Part shown: positions 23,001 through 32,811 of the stretch, in pieces | How the letters are laid out: each line of letters opens with the position of its first letter | How positions within the stretch are numbered: the first letter of the stretch is position 1 | Source of the DNA: Streblospio benedicti | Lineage: Eukaryota; Annelida; Polychaeta; Spionida; Spionidae | DNA length: 64,000 nucleotides | NCBI GenBank assembly: GCA_019095985.1 | Contig: CM032660.1 | Span: 24,068,864 to 24,132,863 of the forward strand | Direction: 5' to 3' | Notes under the pieces: model-generated | Told to the model about the DNA's origin: nothing | Database searches by the model: none | The model's input: only the letters and a program-made list of their open reading frames with translations | Made by a program: the position numbers and the translations under genes

Positions 23001-26000
23001 CATATTATAAATTTCATTATTTCTAATTTGTATAATTAATATAAGCTCTTTGAGATCGACCCTCACAATTTCCTATAACAAAAGCCGGTGAAACAGCTCA
23101 CAACCTGAGCTCTTCCCTCTGCGGCCAAGTCCGTGTTGACGGCTGCCAAGTGTGCATAATTTATCACGTAGTTTAGCGTGCTCGTTCAAATGGATATTTC
23201 CATGACTTGTAGAAGATATTGGCCATGATTATAAACTATCACCTCAACCGGTAATTTCAGTTTTTGTTTTTGAATTGTTCCCTCCAGTGAAGATTGAATT
23301 GAACAGTTGGATGAAAAAATCTCAGCCTTTGACCCACAACTAGTCATGCTGTAGATACATTGTAGTTCACTGCTACTCACCATTTAAACAGGGTTCAGTT
23401 GTGTTCAGAAGGACTATGATGTATCAACACACTATTTTGCATATCAGACTGTCGGCTTTGGCATGGTCTCAATTTTAGATCGAACCTTTAAGAATGAACT
23501 CTATATTCAACGAAGACTTGATGATACTTTGGAACAAAACTTCTCTCTTTTATGACTTTGTCTCTCTCTCAGGGTAAATGCCAACTGTGAGTGTCAAGTC
23601 AATCAGAAGTGTGTGTAACTCATACGTTACACACTAAACCTTGCTTCCCGAGTTCCTGAGTTGGGATGTTATATCATCGTCATATCTCACAGCTATATAC
23701 TGCATATATAGCCTTGATACAAACATCAATATTTATGGAAGTTAATTAAGCTCAAAATCCAACCAATCAGAAGGTCCATTGTTGAAATGTTTAGAGTGGT
23801 ATTCAAACGTAAAACGTCAAGCGTACGATCTTACTTTGTGGAGTAAGAAAAACCAAGTATTGATTTTGTTTTTGATGTAAGTCTAGCGTAGCGACATAAG
23901 CTAAAAAGGCGGTTCTTAACCCACGGGTTGAAATGAACATGGACTTGCAAGGGCAGTGTGAGTGATCAACCTGTGAAAACCAACGTTAATGTTATAAATG
24001 CAAAAAATGTCTATATAACTGAAATAATTATCCCTCCCTCCGAACCACACGTTAGGTTAAAATTGATGTGATCCTGAAAGAATATGGCAAACTGAACACA
24101 CTAACATCCTCTTTATATATTACTTTGAACTAGTTTTTTAGTGAAAGCTTACCAGACGCTTTTGGTCATTCTCAAGACATTTTTCTCACACTCCTATATA
24201 GACCAGATTTGAATAAGAACGTGGGGGCTCACAAACTTCCAATTATCTACGACAACATCCTGGGTGCCGACGCCATCATACCCTGATCTTGTGTAGACTA
24301 AGGCATTGTTGATAGAAGGTCATGAGAATGACCAAAAGCGTCAGGTGATCTGTCACTAAAACATTAGTTATAAGTAATAGCTTAACACGAAAGTGTGATA
24401 TAACCTCCTCTCTCCATCGATTAGCAGGGTAAGAAACCTTGAAAAAGTAGGAGTGAAAGGAAAGGGAAGACCGAAACAGACTTGGCATGTGGTCATGCAG
24501 AAAGATCGGGTGCGTTTGGGCATGGGTCTAATAGATTGTGGTGACAGAAAGGCTTGGGGAGGATGGTTGAGATGTAGACTTGGCAGTAAGGCCAGAGCCT
24601 CTGACTGAGGAATAATTAGGGCCTGCTCAAATAAACTTCGGAATTGATTGATTGATTGATCTCTCCAGATTCTGGGTTTCGACGTGATCCTGACCGAGTC
24701 GGGCAAGCCGTTCCTGCTTGAGGTGAATGCCAATCCGAGTCTGCGCATCGACTACGAGAACGAGCTGGCGCCTGGCATCTCCGAGTACATCTTTTCACCC
24801 GTGGATGAGGAGATCAAGCGCCCCCTGGTGATGGATACACTCATACTGGTGGCGCCCAGACACAAGAGCACAGCCAGGTGGGTTTCTCTAGTGCTAAGGG
24901 AGTGTTACCCCAGACGCCGTCAGGTGGGTTCTCTTGTGGTGAAGGAGTGTTACCCAAATATGTTGCCAATATACGTGCTATAGAAAACTGAGAGGAGTTT
25001 ACCTCAAAGTAGTGACTCATAATAGTGGCTGCCTGCTACTGTTTATGGAAGAAGCTATACTGCATACTGTAATGGGGAGAAAAGACAAACAAATTATATG
25101 TCCTTTCACAACTTTATTTTAATAGTCCACCATACAACATATTTTTTGTGAAAGGCCTCGGGATCAATCCTGTACATCACATCGTATGTATCCCATCTTC
25201 ATGAAACTTTCATGGTTGTATGGCCAGTTTGTGATGAGTAAACGGACATGGACCAAACCACAAGGGCAGAGCTGACAGGTTGAAGACGTAGCATTATATT
25301 TTCTCCTCATCTACATAATACAATTATGGAACATGAATCATAGACATGAATCATCGCATTAAACAGGATTTAATTGATTGATCTAGATTCTGCAAGCGGC
25401 TGAAGACGAAGAGTACAGATAAGCAGCAGCCTGTTGCCATGACGACCACCACCACCGTGCCTTCCCCTGACAACAAGGAAAACGTCCCCACCAGCGGGGA
25501 CCCGCCCACTGCCAAACAGGTACGGATCTCTAGTCTCCAACTCAGATGAGTCAAATTTACAGATAATTTGACAAAGTAACCATGTTACTGATAGCTTTTA
25601 ATGTTTGTGATACTTGATATTCATATGACGCAAAATTTCGCGGAGCTTAAATTCTTTCTTCATACGAATTTTCCATATCAGCCTGTGTCGACAGCGGCGC
25701 TGGATGATGAGAGTGAAGAAGAGTATGAGATGCTGCCGCCTCATCGCGGCTACGGATCGCTGGAACAGGTACAGAGTCATGAGGATCTTCTGAAATAATG
25801 ACTTGTAGAAATTAATGTACTCAACAGAATCAAACAGGTGGTTTCATATTATGTTAAACATTTCCTATTTACTGCTACTTGTTTATCACATGGATTATGT
25901 TTTTCATGATAGTATCTTTTTTTTATTTCTTTATGAACTTTTATGAAATATTAAGGGACCATTCAGTATTCATGACAGGGTGGGGTCGAAGGATTTTCCA

Positions 26001-29000
26001 AAAAGGCTGTGAAAAAATGAATAGCCCCCCTCAAATCTCTGTGAAAAAATTGGTAACCCCCCTCAATTTCATGTGATAAAAATTGATAACCCCCCCCCCC
26101 CCCCCCGCCACTAACAGTTGCGTCAATCATTGTCATTGTCAGTTACCTTTAGTAACCCTTATCCTATTTGATGGATATCCGTAATACAAAAATTAGTAAA
26201 CTTTAGTACAGAATCTGTAAAATAGAGGTAAATTTTCTGTGAAAAATTTGATAGCCCCCCCCCCCCTCAAAAGTGTGTGACAAAATTGATAGCCCCCCCT
26301 CCAAACATTGTGACAAAAGTTCATGGCCTCCCTAAAATCCTCCTACCCCACCCTGTCATAATTACTGAATGGTCCCTAATTAGGTGTCATAATCTGTTAG
26401 TATTTATATGAATGTGATGAGCAAAATAAATCAAATCAACTAAAAAATAATTCTGTCATAATGCAAGTCCTGAAGGATCTCCTAATATAGTGAATTTTAT
26501 GGAATTTGAACATACTGATATAAACTTAGAAAGGGACTGATAAAAACAAACATGCCACAGCTAAGTTACAAGACAATTATATAAGATAATGCAGATACAT
26601 GTAAGTGCTTTATAGTCAGCAAATAATGTGCAACATATGAACTACCTATATTCACCACCATCTGGTGGTTGCAGATTTTCCCGGCGATTTATGGCGAGGA
26701 TTACGCCGAGTTTCGTGTCCTCGAGCGCACGGCGGACATCTTCCTAGAGTGCCTTGGCTGTCGAGGCTACCTGCGCATGGGCCAGACGGCCTTCAGGAAC
26801 TTCACCAGGTTGGCGACAATGTAGTCATATACAAATGTACCCAGGGTCAGGTTAGGTGAAAAAGTGCCAAGCCAATAAAAAAATCCTTGTCCTCCTGGCA
26901 CAAACTGTACACTTGCATGTAAAATGGACCAGAATTTGTTACTCGTCAAAAGGACGAGTGGATAAAACCTTTTACTTATTCTTCACAAGGTTTTACTCGT
27001 CAATAAGAGGGATACAAGTGGCTAATCCTGACCCTGTATAATCACCCTGGTTGTTCTATACTGGTATAGTCTTCTAAAATTAGTGGGGAAAATGTTTACA
27101 AGATATGATTAAATATTATAGGTTCATTCTCAATCATCCTTCTCTGGTTTTTAAGGGAGGCAAATGTAGCCAATATAAAATAGGTGACACAAGTTCCATC
27201 AGTTAATCATTGGTTGCAAGCTAGTATTTTCTTTTTCTTTCATTCGAATTAATTTTGTCATGCAGAAGGCTTTTCCAACAGGAATAGAGCTATTTAAACT
27301 GAGTCGTAATTTTTGTGGCTTTAGTATGACGGACGTTTGGTGTCTTTTGCAGACGTTGTAAGATCACGGGCACGGCTACGAGTTGTCTCACCAATGCCGG
27401 CCTCGACATCATGTACATCGACTTGCAGCGCCGATGGGAGCACGTCAACCACGACCGCATGGTCGGCACAGGTGCGTGGAAATACAGACTAGGCTATTAT
27501 ATGAGTGGGTGTGGAAGATCAGACAGTATCTGACTGAGGATGGAGTTCGATGGACTGATTGGTAGCAGCAAACGATTTATGTTTAATTTAAATCCATGTG
27601 ATATTGTCTGATCTCTCATCACCTTTCGTAATAATTACATTTTTCTCTCATATGTATATTTATAATTTTAGGTCTTCAACTTTGTAGTGCATGATATGCA
27701 TTATTTGGATCTGTCTCTAAGCCAATCTGAATTGAGTATTTTCAACAAACATGAGAGAAAGAAGATGACAGAAAATGTGTGTAAACCATCATAATGACAG
27801 CTACAGAATTGACTGATATTGACATTGACCTTGTCATTGCAGTGGGCCTGTGCTATCAAGCCTTCATTGAAGCATTTTTCTTCATTGCCAAGAAGAAATA
27901 CCCGTCCGAGCCGACGATTGAGGCTGTGCTCAAACTGCTAGACTTCTGTGAGAAAAACCTTGCTGAGGTAGCAACATTATTTATACACTTCTTTTTGCAT
28001 TAAATGTTTATACCATTGTATAACAGTTTATATTGAAAACAAATGCCCGGCTACTGTCACTGTGCTGTGTTTACTTTTAAACAGAAAATGGAAAAAAATA
28101 TGTATGCAACTAGACTGAGGAACTGTGCGACTTATGTGCTAAAAGTGAAGTTTCTACCAATTTTGCTAACTTAGACTTATGTTACAAGCAAATCAATAAC
28201 TTTTTTTTTCCTTGTCATTTAACAACGTACTTTTAACATAGCAGAAGTAAAATATTTCTTCTTTGGATGCAGGATGTTTTCAGTAAATTGAATTATGAGC
28301 CCGCTATAGATGAGGATGAATTTACACATCTACGCATTTCAGATCACTTTTTATTCATATTAGTCTGAAGGACTAGCATTCCAAAAAAGCTACTAGTCCT
28401 CCAAAAAAGTTTCTCGTCCTAAATGTTTTACACCTTACGTCCTTGACAAAAGTTGGTTGTCTGGAGGAGGAATAAGTCAAAATGTCTACTCATCCAGTCT
28501 CTGTTTAGTAGACTAGAACTTACCTATGGCACTGCATTTGACCCAGTCCTAGACAGCACAGTGATTCTAAAACCTAAGTTGCCAAAGTGGACGACCAAAC
28601 TAAAAATGTAGGTTGCCTGGGCAATATTCTGGGTCATCCAAAATAAGGCTTAATTATCTTGTTTTTTTAAAGTTTAATTTTCACCAGCTAGTGATGTTTG
28701 ACGATTCCCATGTTTATGTGCAAGATGTATGCTCATATGAAAAGAAATACTGGCTGGCAAAAAATTACTTGTCACAAGATTTTGACGTAGCAAAACAAAA
28801 TGAAATGTGAATTGGCGGACCAGGGACCTGTCCTTTAAGTCTGATTCACCCTGACACAATGTAGGATGACCAAATGACCAATTCCTGTACTGTCTCATTG
28901 CCAGGACCGGGAGCAGGAGAAGCGTCCACGTGGTGGCGCTGGCGGGGAGCCCATGTTCCCCAAACTGCCCGGCAACCCTAAAACGCCGGAGGAGCAGGCC

Positions 29001-29955
29001 CAGGTAATGAAGAAGATCTACGGAACACAGCGGCGCCGTAAACTCACCTCCGGGAGCAGTGCGCAGATCATAGACTGCAGGTGAAGCTTTTACATGGTCA
29101 CCATGGGTGTGGGGGATGCGGATTTTTAATTCTGAATGGCCATGGGATATAGGATGTCATATCCGATAGGAGGTTCTGAACATACAGACAGATCTGGGCA
29201 ATATGATTTGATTTTTGGCAGCAGTTGACAGGGAAGACTGTATGGATAACAGAAACGAGGAGACATCAGGAGCCATCACATTCCCTCATCACAACCTGTT
29301 TGAGTTGACATGGGTAGATAATCTTCCTAAGTCCTGTTGGTTGGGGACGTTGGGTCAAAGGAGTGGAGGGGTGGGAGGGTGTGTGTGCAATGTTTTTTCT
29401 TCTTCTTTTATAGCGAGAGAAGGGGAGATAACAGCCCTCATTAATGGAGGTTTATTATTATAATATTCGGGGATTGTAATCAGGAATTAATTGTATCAAG
29501 TTCAGGTCAGTTATGATCAAAAGGTAATTATATCAATTTGTATGAAGATGGTTAAAGGAAATATGAGCAAGATACTATGTTAATGTAGGGCCGTGTTATT
29601 ATATCATAAATGGTTAAGAGTATCCTTGATAGTTGTTAGGCAGCCAGATAGATATTAATGCTGGTGATGCATGAAATGGTGTAACCATGAGCCAGTAAAC
29701 TATCAAAGCGTAAAATGTGATGAACCATTGATTAGATAGGTATTACATAGAGATTTTGGCATTTTCAGGAAGCCTCCTCCATCTGGCGGGAAGGCCCCAT
29801 CTTACCGCGCCGGGCCGCCAAGGGCCGGCAGTGCCAAAGCCGGGGGGTGTACCGTGCCGGGAGGCCCCCCACAGCCACAGCCCCCACCGCCAGGCAGTGG
29901 GAAGGGCCGGCGCGGGAGCAGGGAGGCTGCAAAACATGGCGCGACGGAGCAGTAG
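8076..29955 (+). CDS. TTLL11: Tubulin polyglutamylase, TTLL11-like (5' exon not found)
   Basis: TTLL enzymes add glutamate side chains to tubulin tails on cilia and other stable microtubules; TTLL11 is an elongating polyglutamylase. Fifteen exons with consistent phases: 8076-8258, 16017-16122, 18261-18433, 18822-18926, 19273-19424, 20362-20578, 21368-21421, 24669-24877, 25387-25519, 25682-25768, 26675-26808, 27353-27471, 27843-27967, 28905-29080, 29769-29955 (stop TAG 29953-29955). They join to 719 residues, close to the ~800 of human TTLL11. Visible hallmarks, numbered from the first exon: FPFGRRD...DIYWH, VNKFPGM, ATP-grasp VKPDEGSQGDG (Lys159), KFDFRIYV (202-209), MHLTNYSLNK (247-256), GFDVIL...LLEVNANPS with Asp335, Glu348 and Asn350 as expected Mg/ATP ligands. 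The C-terminal LCYQAFIEAFFFIAKKK block matches the TTLL11-specific tail, followed by a Pro/Gly-rich end. No start codon is in the first exon, so at least one upstream exon is missing. A caspase gene sits antisense in intron 1. Confidence 0.92.
9354..9540. mobile_element. MITE with ~28-bp inverted ends, GAGACCACCTCT family
   Basis: Left end 'agcagaactttcaattgaga' pairs with right end 'tctcaattgagaggttctac'. TA dinucleotides at both borders suggest a Tc1/mariner-type TA target duplication. About 187 bp, no coding. Related partial copies at 4946-5215 and about 62690-62815. Confidence 0.65.
9975..10045 (-). repeat. Interspersed 'GCAGATCCAGG' repeat, copy 2 (fragment)
   Basis: Minus-strand fragment ending in 'tcaaaaacctggatctgtca', the reverse complement of the family start. 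Confidence 0.4.
10354..10359 (-). terminator. Candidate poly(A) signal for the caspase gene
   Basis: TTTATT on the plus strand (AATAAA on the minus strand) about 1 kb beyond the caspase stop codon. The sequence between is AT-rich with no other gene, consistent with a long 3' UTR. Confidence 0.3.
11344..12222 (-). CDS. Executioner caspase (caspase-3/7 type), intronless
   Basis: A 292-residue cysteine protease of apoptosis, similar in length to human caspase-3 (277) and caspase-7 (303). It has a short prodomain (~35 residues) with no CARD or DED, which places it with effector caspases. Visible features: [22 protein letters not shown] with the S1-pocket Arg65; catalytic His122 in ILSHGEEG; catalytic Cys164 in IQACRG; a Gly/Asp-rich linker (about 171-199) containing DEVD (185-188); and the small subunit motif [24 protein letters not shown] with substrate-binding Arg220. 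DEVD is the preferred site of caspase-3/7 itself, so it probably marks the cut between large and small subunits, including self-processing. Codons are GC-rich like the neighbouring exons. The gene is one exon, antisense, in the first long intron of TTLL11. A retrogene origin is possible but no poly(A) scar was seen. Start ATG 12222-12220 is the first in frame. Confidence 0.95.
   Translation of the reverse strand: [292 protein letters not shown]
12369..12400 (-). promoter_or_regulatory. Possible caspase promoter elements
   Basis: About 150-180 bp upstream of the caspase ATG, the minus strand carries 'ttaccggaaaaggaag' (ETS-like GGAA sites). The plus strand has 'aaaatggccgcgccc', resembling a YY1-type AAnATGGC element. 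This is a GC-richer island in AT-rich DNA. Assignment rests on motif resemblance only. Confidence 0.2.
12641..12698. repeat. Perfect 18-bp inverted repeat
   Basis: 'cctaggattattaattga' at 12641-12658 is matched exactly in inverted orientation at 12681-12698, with a 22-bp AT-rich loop. Short cruciform or relic of a small foldback element. Confidence 0.7.
12700..14448. other. Intronic stretch, nothing recognised
   Basis: AT-rich TTLL11 intron 1 sequence. Contains TTAA-rich simple tracts near 14265-14290 but no coding, RNA or clear transposon features. Confidence 0.4.
14449..14590 (+). repeat. Interspersed 'GCAGATCCAGGTTTTT' repeat, copy 3
   Basis: Starts 'gggcagatccaggtttttag', then G-rich 'gtgggggcacacttcagggg' and a block 'catgaaaatgaaattcattg' homologous to the other copies. 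Confidence 0.55.
15361..15467. repeat. Near-perfect foldback hairpin (~46-bp arms)
   Basis: Left arm 15361-15406 ('taacattgattattttattg...') pairs with right arm 15422-15467 ('...caataaaat' equivalent, 'aataatcaatgtta'), with a ~15-bp loop rich in GCCC/GGGC. Only a few mismatches. It looks like a young foldback MITE within TTLL11 intron 1; the transcript would form a long hairpin. Confidence 0.8.
16101..16257 (+). repeat. Splice-donor minisatellite after TTLL11 exon 2, 27-bp in-frame units
   Basis: The last 22 bases of exon 2 (encoding GKVNKFPG) plus its GTGGGT donor are the first half of a 27-bp unit repeated five more times to 16257. Unit starts are 16123, 16150, 16177, 16204 and 16231. 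Potential donors GTGGGT occur at 16123, 16150 and 16204, and GTGGGA at 16258; two copies have lost GT. Because 27 is divisible by three and no stop occurs, the frame stays open, reading GGSKVNKFP modules. Confidence 0.9.
16260..18250. other. TTLL11 intron 2, nothing further recognised
   Basis: AT-rich intron. A fragment 'gaattcgtgcggccgcc' near 17730 resembles a cloning-site junction but is short. No genes or clear transposons seen. Confidence 0.35.
18422..18620 (+). repeat. Splice-donor derived ~23-bp repeat after TTLL11 exon 3
   Basis: The exon end plus donor ('ggcaagaaacaggtgaagca') is followed by about seven degenerating copies such as 'ggcagaaactggtgaaacaa', 'ggcaaaaactgatgaaataa' and 'ggcagaaacgtgaaaaaatt'. 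Several keep a GTGAAA donor-like core. The unit is not a multiple of three. Confidence 0.75.
18912..19015 (+). repeat. Duplicated splice-donor segment after TTLL11 exon 4
   Basis: Exon end 'agtcgcacattgtacaggta' recurs ~57 bp later as 'agtcacatattgtacagata', and the start of a third copy ('agtcacatatctttg') follows about 40 bp on. Confidence 0.6.
20506..21100 (+). repeat. Exon-containing tandem duplication after TTLL11 exon 6 (degenerate exon copies)
   Basis: The exon stretch around 20512 ('ctcatctgggaggatataag') is echoed at about 20657 ('ctcttctggaaggatgtgaa', followed by 'aggctcgtggtg' as in the exon) and at about 20870 ('agattctggaaggacaggtt', then 'ggtggtgaaaac'). The flanking T-rich intron also recurs ('tttttgaatgtttgaatgtgg' type at 20735, 20975 and 21065). 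The copies contain stops or shifts and are not usable exons. Confidence 0.65.
21425..24132. other. TTLL11 intron 7, mostly featureless
   Basis: AT-rich intron. A short internal duplication is seen around 22975-23050 ('agctctttaagattaaccct' and 'agctctttgagatcgaccct'). No gene recognised. Confidence 0.4.
24133..24362. mobile_element. Small element with ~45-bp imperfect inverted ends
   Basis: 'ttagtgaaagcttaccagac' and following 'gcttttggtcattctcaaga' at the left pair with 'atgagaatgaccaaaagcgt...gtcactaaaa' at the right. Inside is a short, GC-richer open stretch (LNKNVGAHKLPIIYDNILG) ending in a stop at about 24286, of unknown origin. Confidence 0.5.
24429..24660 (+). mobile_element. 3' end of an RTE/L1-like LINE with (TTGA)n tail
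   Basis: Open to a TGA near 24607, it reads GRPKQTWHVVMQKD...LGMGLIDCGDRKAWGG, the familiar end of LINE ORF2 (GRPxxTW...DR..W). It is followed by a short 3' UTR and a (TTGA)n microsatellite tail at 24640-24660. Only the last ~180 bp of coding is present. The tail stops about 8 bp before the 3' splice site of TTLL11 exon 8 (24669), leaving only 'tctctccag' between them. Confidence 0.75.
24866..24958 (+). repeat. Duplicated splice donor after TTLL11 exon 8
   Basis: Exon end plus donor ('cccagac...ccaggtgggttt') recurs 46 bp later as 'cccagacgccgtcaggtggg'. The downstream 'agggagtgttacccc'/'aaggagtgttaccc' is also repeated. The second donor at 24924 would change phase if used. Confidence 0.65.
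25952..26378. mobile_element. MITE, ~43-bp inverted ends, TAA target duplication
   Basis: Left end 'gggaccattcagtattcatg' and right end 'ataattactgaatggtccc' are inverted copies extending to 'acagggtgggg'. TAA flanks both sides (PIF/Harbinger-like 3-bp duplication). The interior has tandem 'gtgaaaaaattgataacccc' units and C homopolymers. Same family as 49616-49808. Confidence 0.75.
26840..27045. repeat. Interspersed repeat shared with 41050-41235
   Basis: Both copies carry 'tactcgtcaaaaggac', 'caaggttttactcgtcaata' (or close variant) and end 'agtggctaatcctgaccctgta'. This copy is in TTLL11 intron 11. Non-coding, type unknown. Confidence 0.6.
27968..28904. other. TTLL11 intron 13, nothing clear
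   Basis: AT-rich. A region near 28370-28500 repeats 'ctagtcctcc'/'ctcgtcct' phrases loosely resembling the repeat at 26840-27045. No gene seen. Confidence 0.3.
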
Positions 29956-31532
29956 GGGATGTGGTCTGAGTGGTGTCATAACTCAAATTTGGGGGGTTAT
30001 CTCTTGTATTTATGAGATTTTGTCAGTATAAGTTTGAAATCCTGTTGTGACAACTGGACTTAAAGCAAACATGTTGATGCGGCAGCATATTATGTATGCC
30101 GAGATTTTACAATATGACTATATGGGAAGCAATAAGACATATTTGAATTTTATGAAATTTTCACACCTGCATCAGAGAATTTGATTTGTAAGTTGACAAA
30201 TTTGTAATACATGCAATACGTTTAAGAATAATCGCTAAATTATGAGCAGTACCTGAAAACTGCATTACTTGAATCCTGGGACTTTGATAGTGATTGATGC
30301 TGCGATGGAGCCATTTACTCCACTGTCCAACAAACCAAATACCAGTGAACAAGAGTGAAGACTCATGATATACATGGACTTGAAAGAAAATATTATATCT
30401 AATAGTTTGTGTATGAAAAGCACATTGCGCTCATGCCAGGGATCATGTTTCAAGTATACAACTGAAGAGTGAGTGAGAATTGTGACAGATTCTACCTCAA
30501 ATGTATGCAACATGTTAGAGCAGGTCAGGTCAATGCTTGACCATGCATCTTGCAGTCCGTGTTATAGTCGAGATAATCCTATGATGTAAGTTCATCGTTC
30601 AGGTGAACAGTAATTATCTTACAGTTAACGCTGAAGGTTTCATGAAACGTTTTACCTTAGAAGCTTTCGACTTCATCAACTATCTTTATTTGTCACAAGA
30701 AGAGGTAAAAAGCTACCTAAATTGTTTAGTATGAAATGTAAGATACACACTATAGTCCAGGTATGTGTATGTCTATATCTGTGCCGAATTGTTTTTAACT
30801 TAATTGTTGCATTTTTTTCGTACTTGTCTTAAAGGGATGAATTACATGTATTAGTGAGGCTGTTATATGTTCATATTTTATCAACTTATGGAATGTGGTG
30901 TCAGTGATAAATGTCCTACAAAAGAATGTGATGTTATTAATTGTTTTTCACAAGGTTATGGTTGTTTCACTTGCCTGATGCCAGATCAGATTGTTTGTAA
31001 AGCCCCTTCCACAATTGATGCAACACTTGGGCAATGTAACGTTTTAAAAATCACTAGATACGCCAGTCTGCGACCCAAAACTGAAATTTGAACATGTTCG
31101 AAATTCATTTGCGATTGTAAATTCGCCTGCAGCAGAAGAGACCGCACGTACGAGTTATGCGATTTGCTCATGCAACGTATGCTAACGTGATCGCCAAGTG
31201 GTTGCTAACTGCTCGCAACGCAATTGTGAAAGGGGCTTAAGTAAAATATATGTTACAAAAGTTTGTCTACTTTATACTGAAATTTATATATTTAGCTATG
31301 ATGAATCCCAAAACGATCAATACATGTAGTAGGTAAATATTTAAGTATTCAATTGATACTATAAGATAAATATACATGTATGTATATGAATTCTTATTGT
31401 ATAGAATTTAAAAGAAATTGAAATTCAACGTCTGAATTTGGTGTGAAATATTGTTGTGGATTTTATTAATGTCATTTAACTTAATAATATGTAAGACTGT
31501 GGGTGGTTATATGATATTTTAAATGTGATGTT

Positions 31533-31617
31533 TTGTAATTTATGTGGATGAAAGAGAGGTATGTACATGTATGTTTTGTAATTTATGTGGATGAAAGAGA
31601 GGTATGTACATGTATGT
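31533..31617. repeat. 42-bp direct duplication
   Basis: 'gtaatttatgtggatgaaag' plus following 'agaggtatgtacatgtatg' occurs twice back to back, essentially identical, so it is recent. Confidence 0.85.
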
Positions 31618-32136
31618 GTTGGGTAAAACTGACAAGGTGATGTGTTAGAATTATGCTGTGTAAAGTGCATAAAGTACAAATGTAGTGAGTACATAATGTA
31701 TGGTTGAATTTGTCCTTAATATAATCATGAATGTGAAGAAAGATACATCAACTCGTGTGAATGGTGTGAAGAGCTCATTATTAGGATTAATGTTTTCTCA
31801 AGCGTTGTACCATTTTTATTTGATTGATTATGATATTATATCCCATACTTCATAAAACTATTGTTTCCTATTATGTTTGATGATAATTGTTATGTTTGTC
31901 TTTTTTAATGATGTATTAAATATAATACAAAAATAGTATCAAGTTAAAATGACCTAATATCATGAGCAGCTCCCACTATAAAGGTACTGGTGATTAAAGC
32001 ATCGTGCAAAGCTGTGGCACGCACAGAGAAATATATTATTTTCTTATTTATTATATTTTATTTTTCAAGAAGATAATCCGGTGAATTATGTATCATTAGG
32101 ATTTTATTTAAAAATCAGACCTCTATCTTATGTATA

Positions 32137-32304
32137 TACCGTATACGACCATCCAAGCGCCCAGGGCCGTTAAATTGAAATTTTCTAAAACTGGGGGGTG
32201 GGCTGTTATACGAGAGTGCAATTACTACATAATTCTTAAGGACATTTAAGAAAGCGGGGGAGGGCTGTTACACGAGGGTGGGCACTTGGATGGTTTTTAT
32301 GGTA
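32137..32304. mobile_element. 168-bp MITE with inverted ends
   Basis: Left end 'taccgtatacgaccatccaa' and 'gcgccc' pair with right end 'gggcacttggatggtttt' and 'tatggta'. Internal G-rich 'gggctgttatacgagagtg' is repeated as 'gggctgttacacgagggtg'. No coding. Confidence 0.7.
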
Positions 32305-32671
32305 CTTATGTAGACTTGGTGAAAGAATCCTTTTAATATCAATATCTTACGTATTCACAATATCCCCTATTCAGAAGCCTTTTTGTATTTTTTGGTAAAT
32401 ATGTGAGAATCTATGCAATTTTGGTTAAGGTTTTAAAATATGTTGTATTTGATATTTAAAAATAAATTATGATTGAAGTATCAATGAATATGTATTATAT
32501 AGTAAAATTATTATGTAGATTAGTATTGACTATTTGCGAACTGTGATTTAAAATGTTTTGAAACTGCAAAACTCAGTGATTGTATCTTTCTATTTGATCA
32601 TTCTGTTATAGAGTGATATGAGTGTGCACATGTTTAAAAATATTCAACACATATTTGTCAATATCTATGAT

Positions 32672-32686
32672 GAAAATAAAGAATAA
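32672..32686 (+). terminator. Candidate TTLL11 poly(A) signals
   Basis: Two overlapping hexamers, 'aataaagaataaac', in the intergenic region between the convergent TTLL11 and PLPP6-like genes. Confidence 0.35.
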
Positions 32687-32756
32687 ACAAGTCATTAATA
32701 TTTTTTTTAAAAGTTACGCGTCCATAAAATAAACAGTAATGTATTAGATATTTTTT

Positions 32757-32762
32757 CTTTAT
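32757..32762 (-). terminator. Candidate PLPP6 poly(A) signal
   Basis: TTTATT on the plus strand (AATAAA on minus) about 1.13 kb beyond the PLPP6-like stop codon, ~80 bp from the opposing TTLL11 signal. Confidence 0.35.
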
Positions 32763-32811
32763 TCAGAATATAAGCACTGTATAGTAAAATAGAAAATAGA
32801 ATTGACATTAG

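Larger units (their letters stand above)
29956..32690 (+). other. Probable TTLL11 3' UTR and convergent intergenic region
   Basis: From the TTLL11 stop to the first strong poly(A) signal cluster at 32672-32686 there are only short open frames, AT-rich sequence, one 168-bp MITE and a 42-bp duplication (31533-31617). The true UTR length is unknown. Confidence 0.4.
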
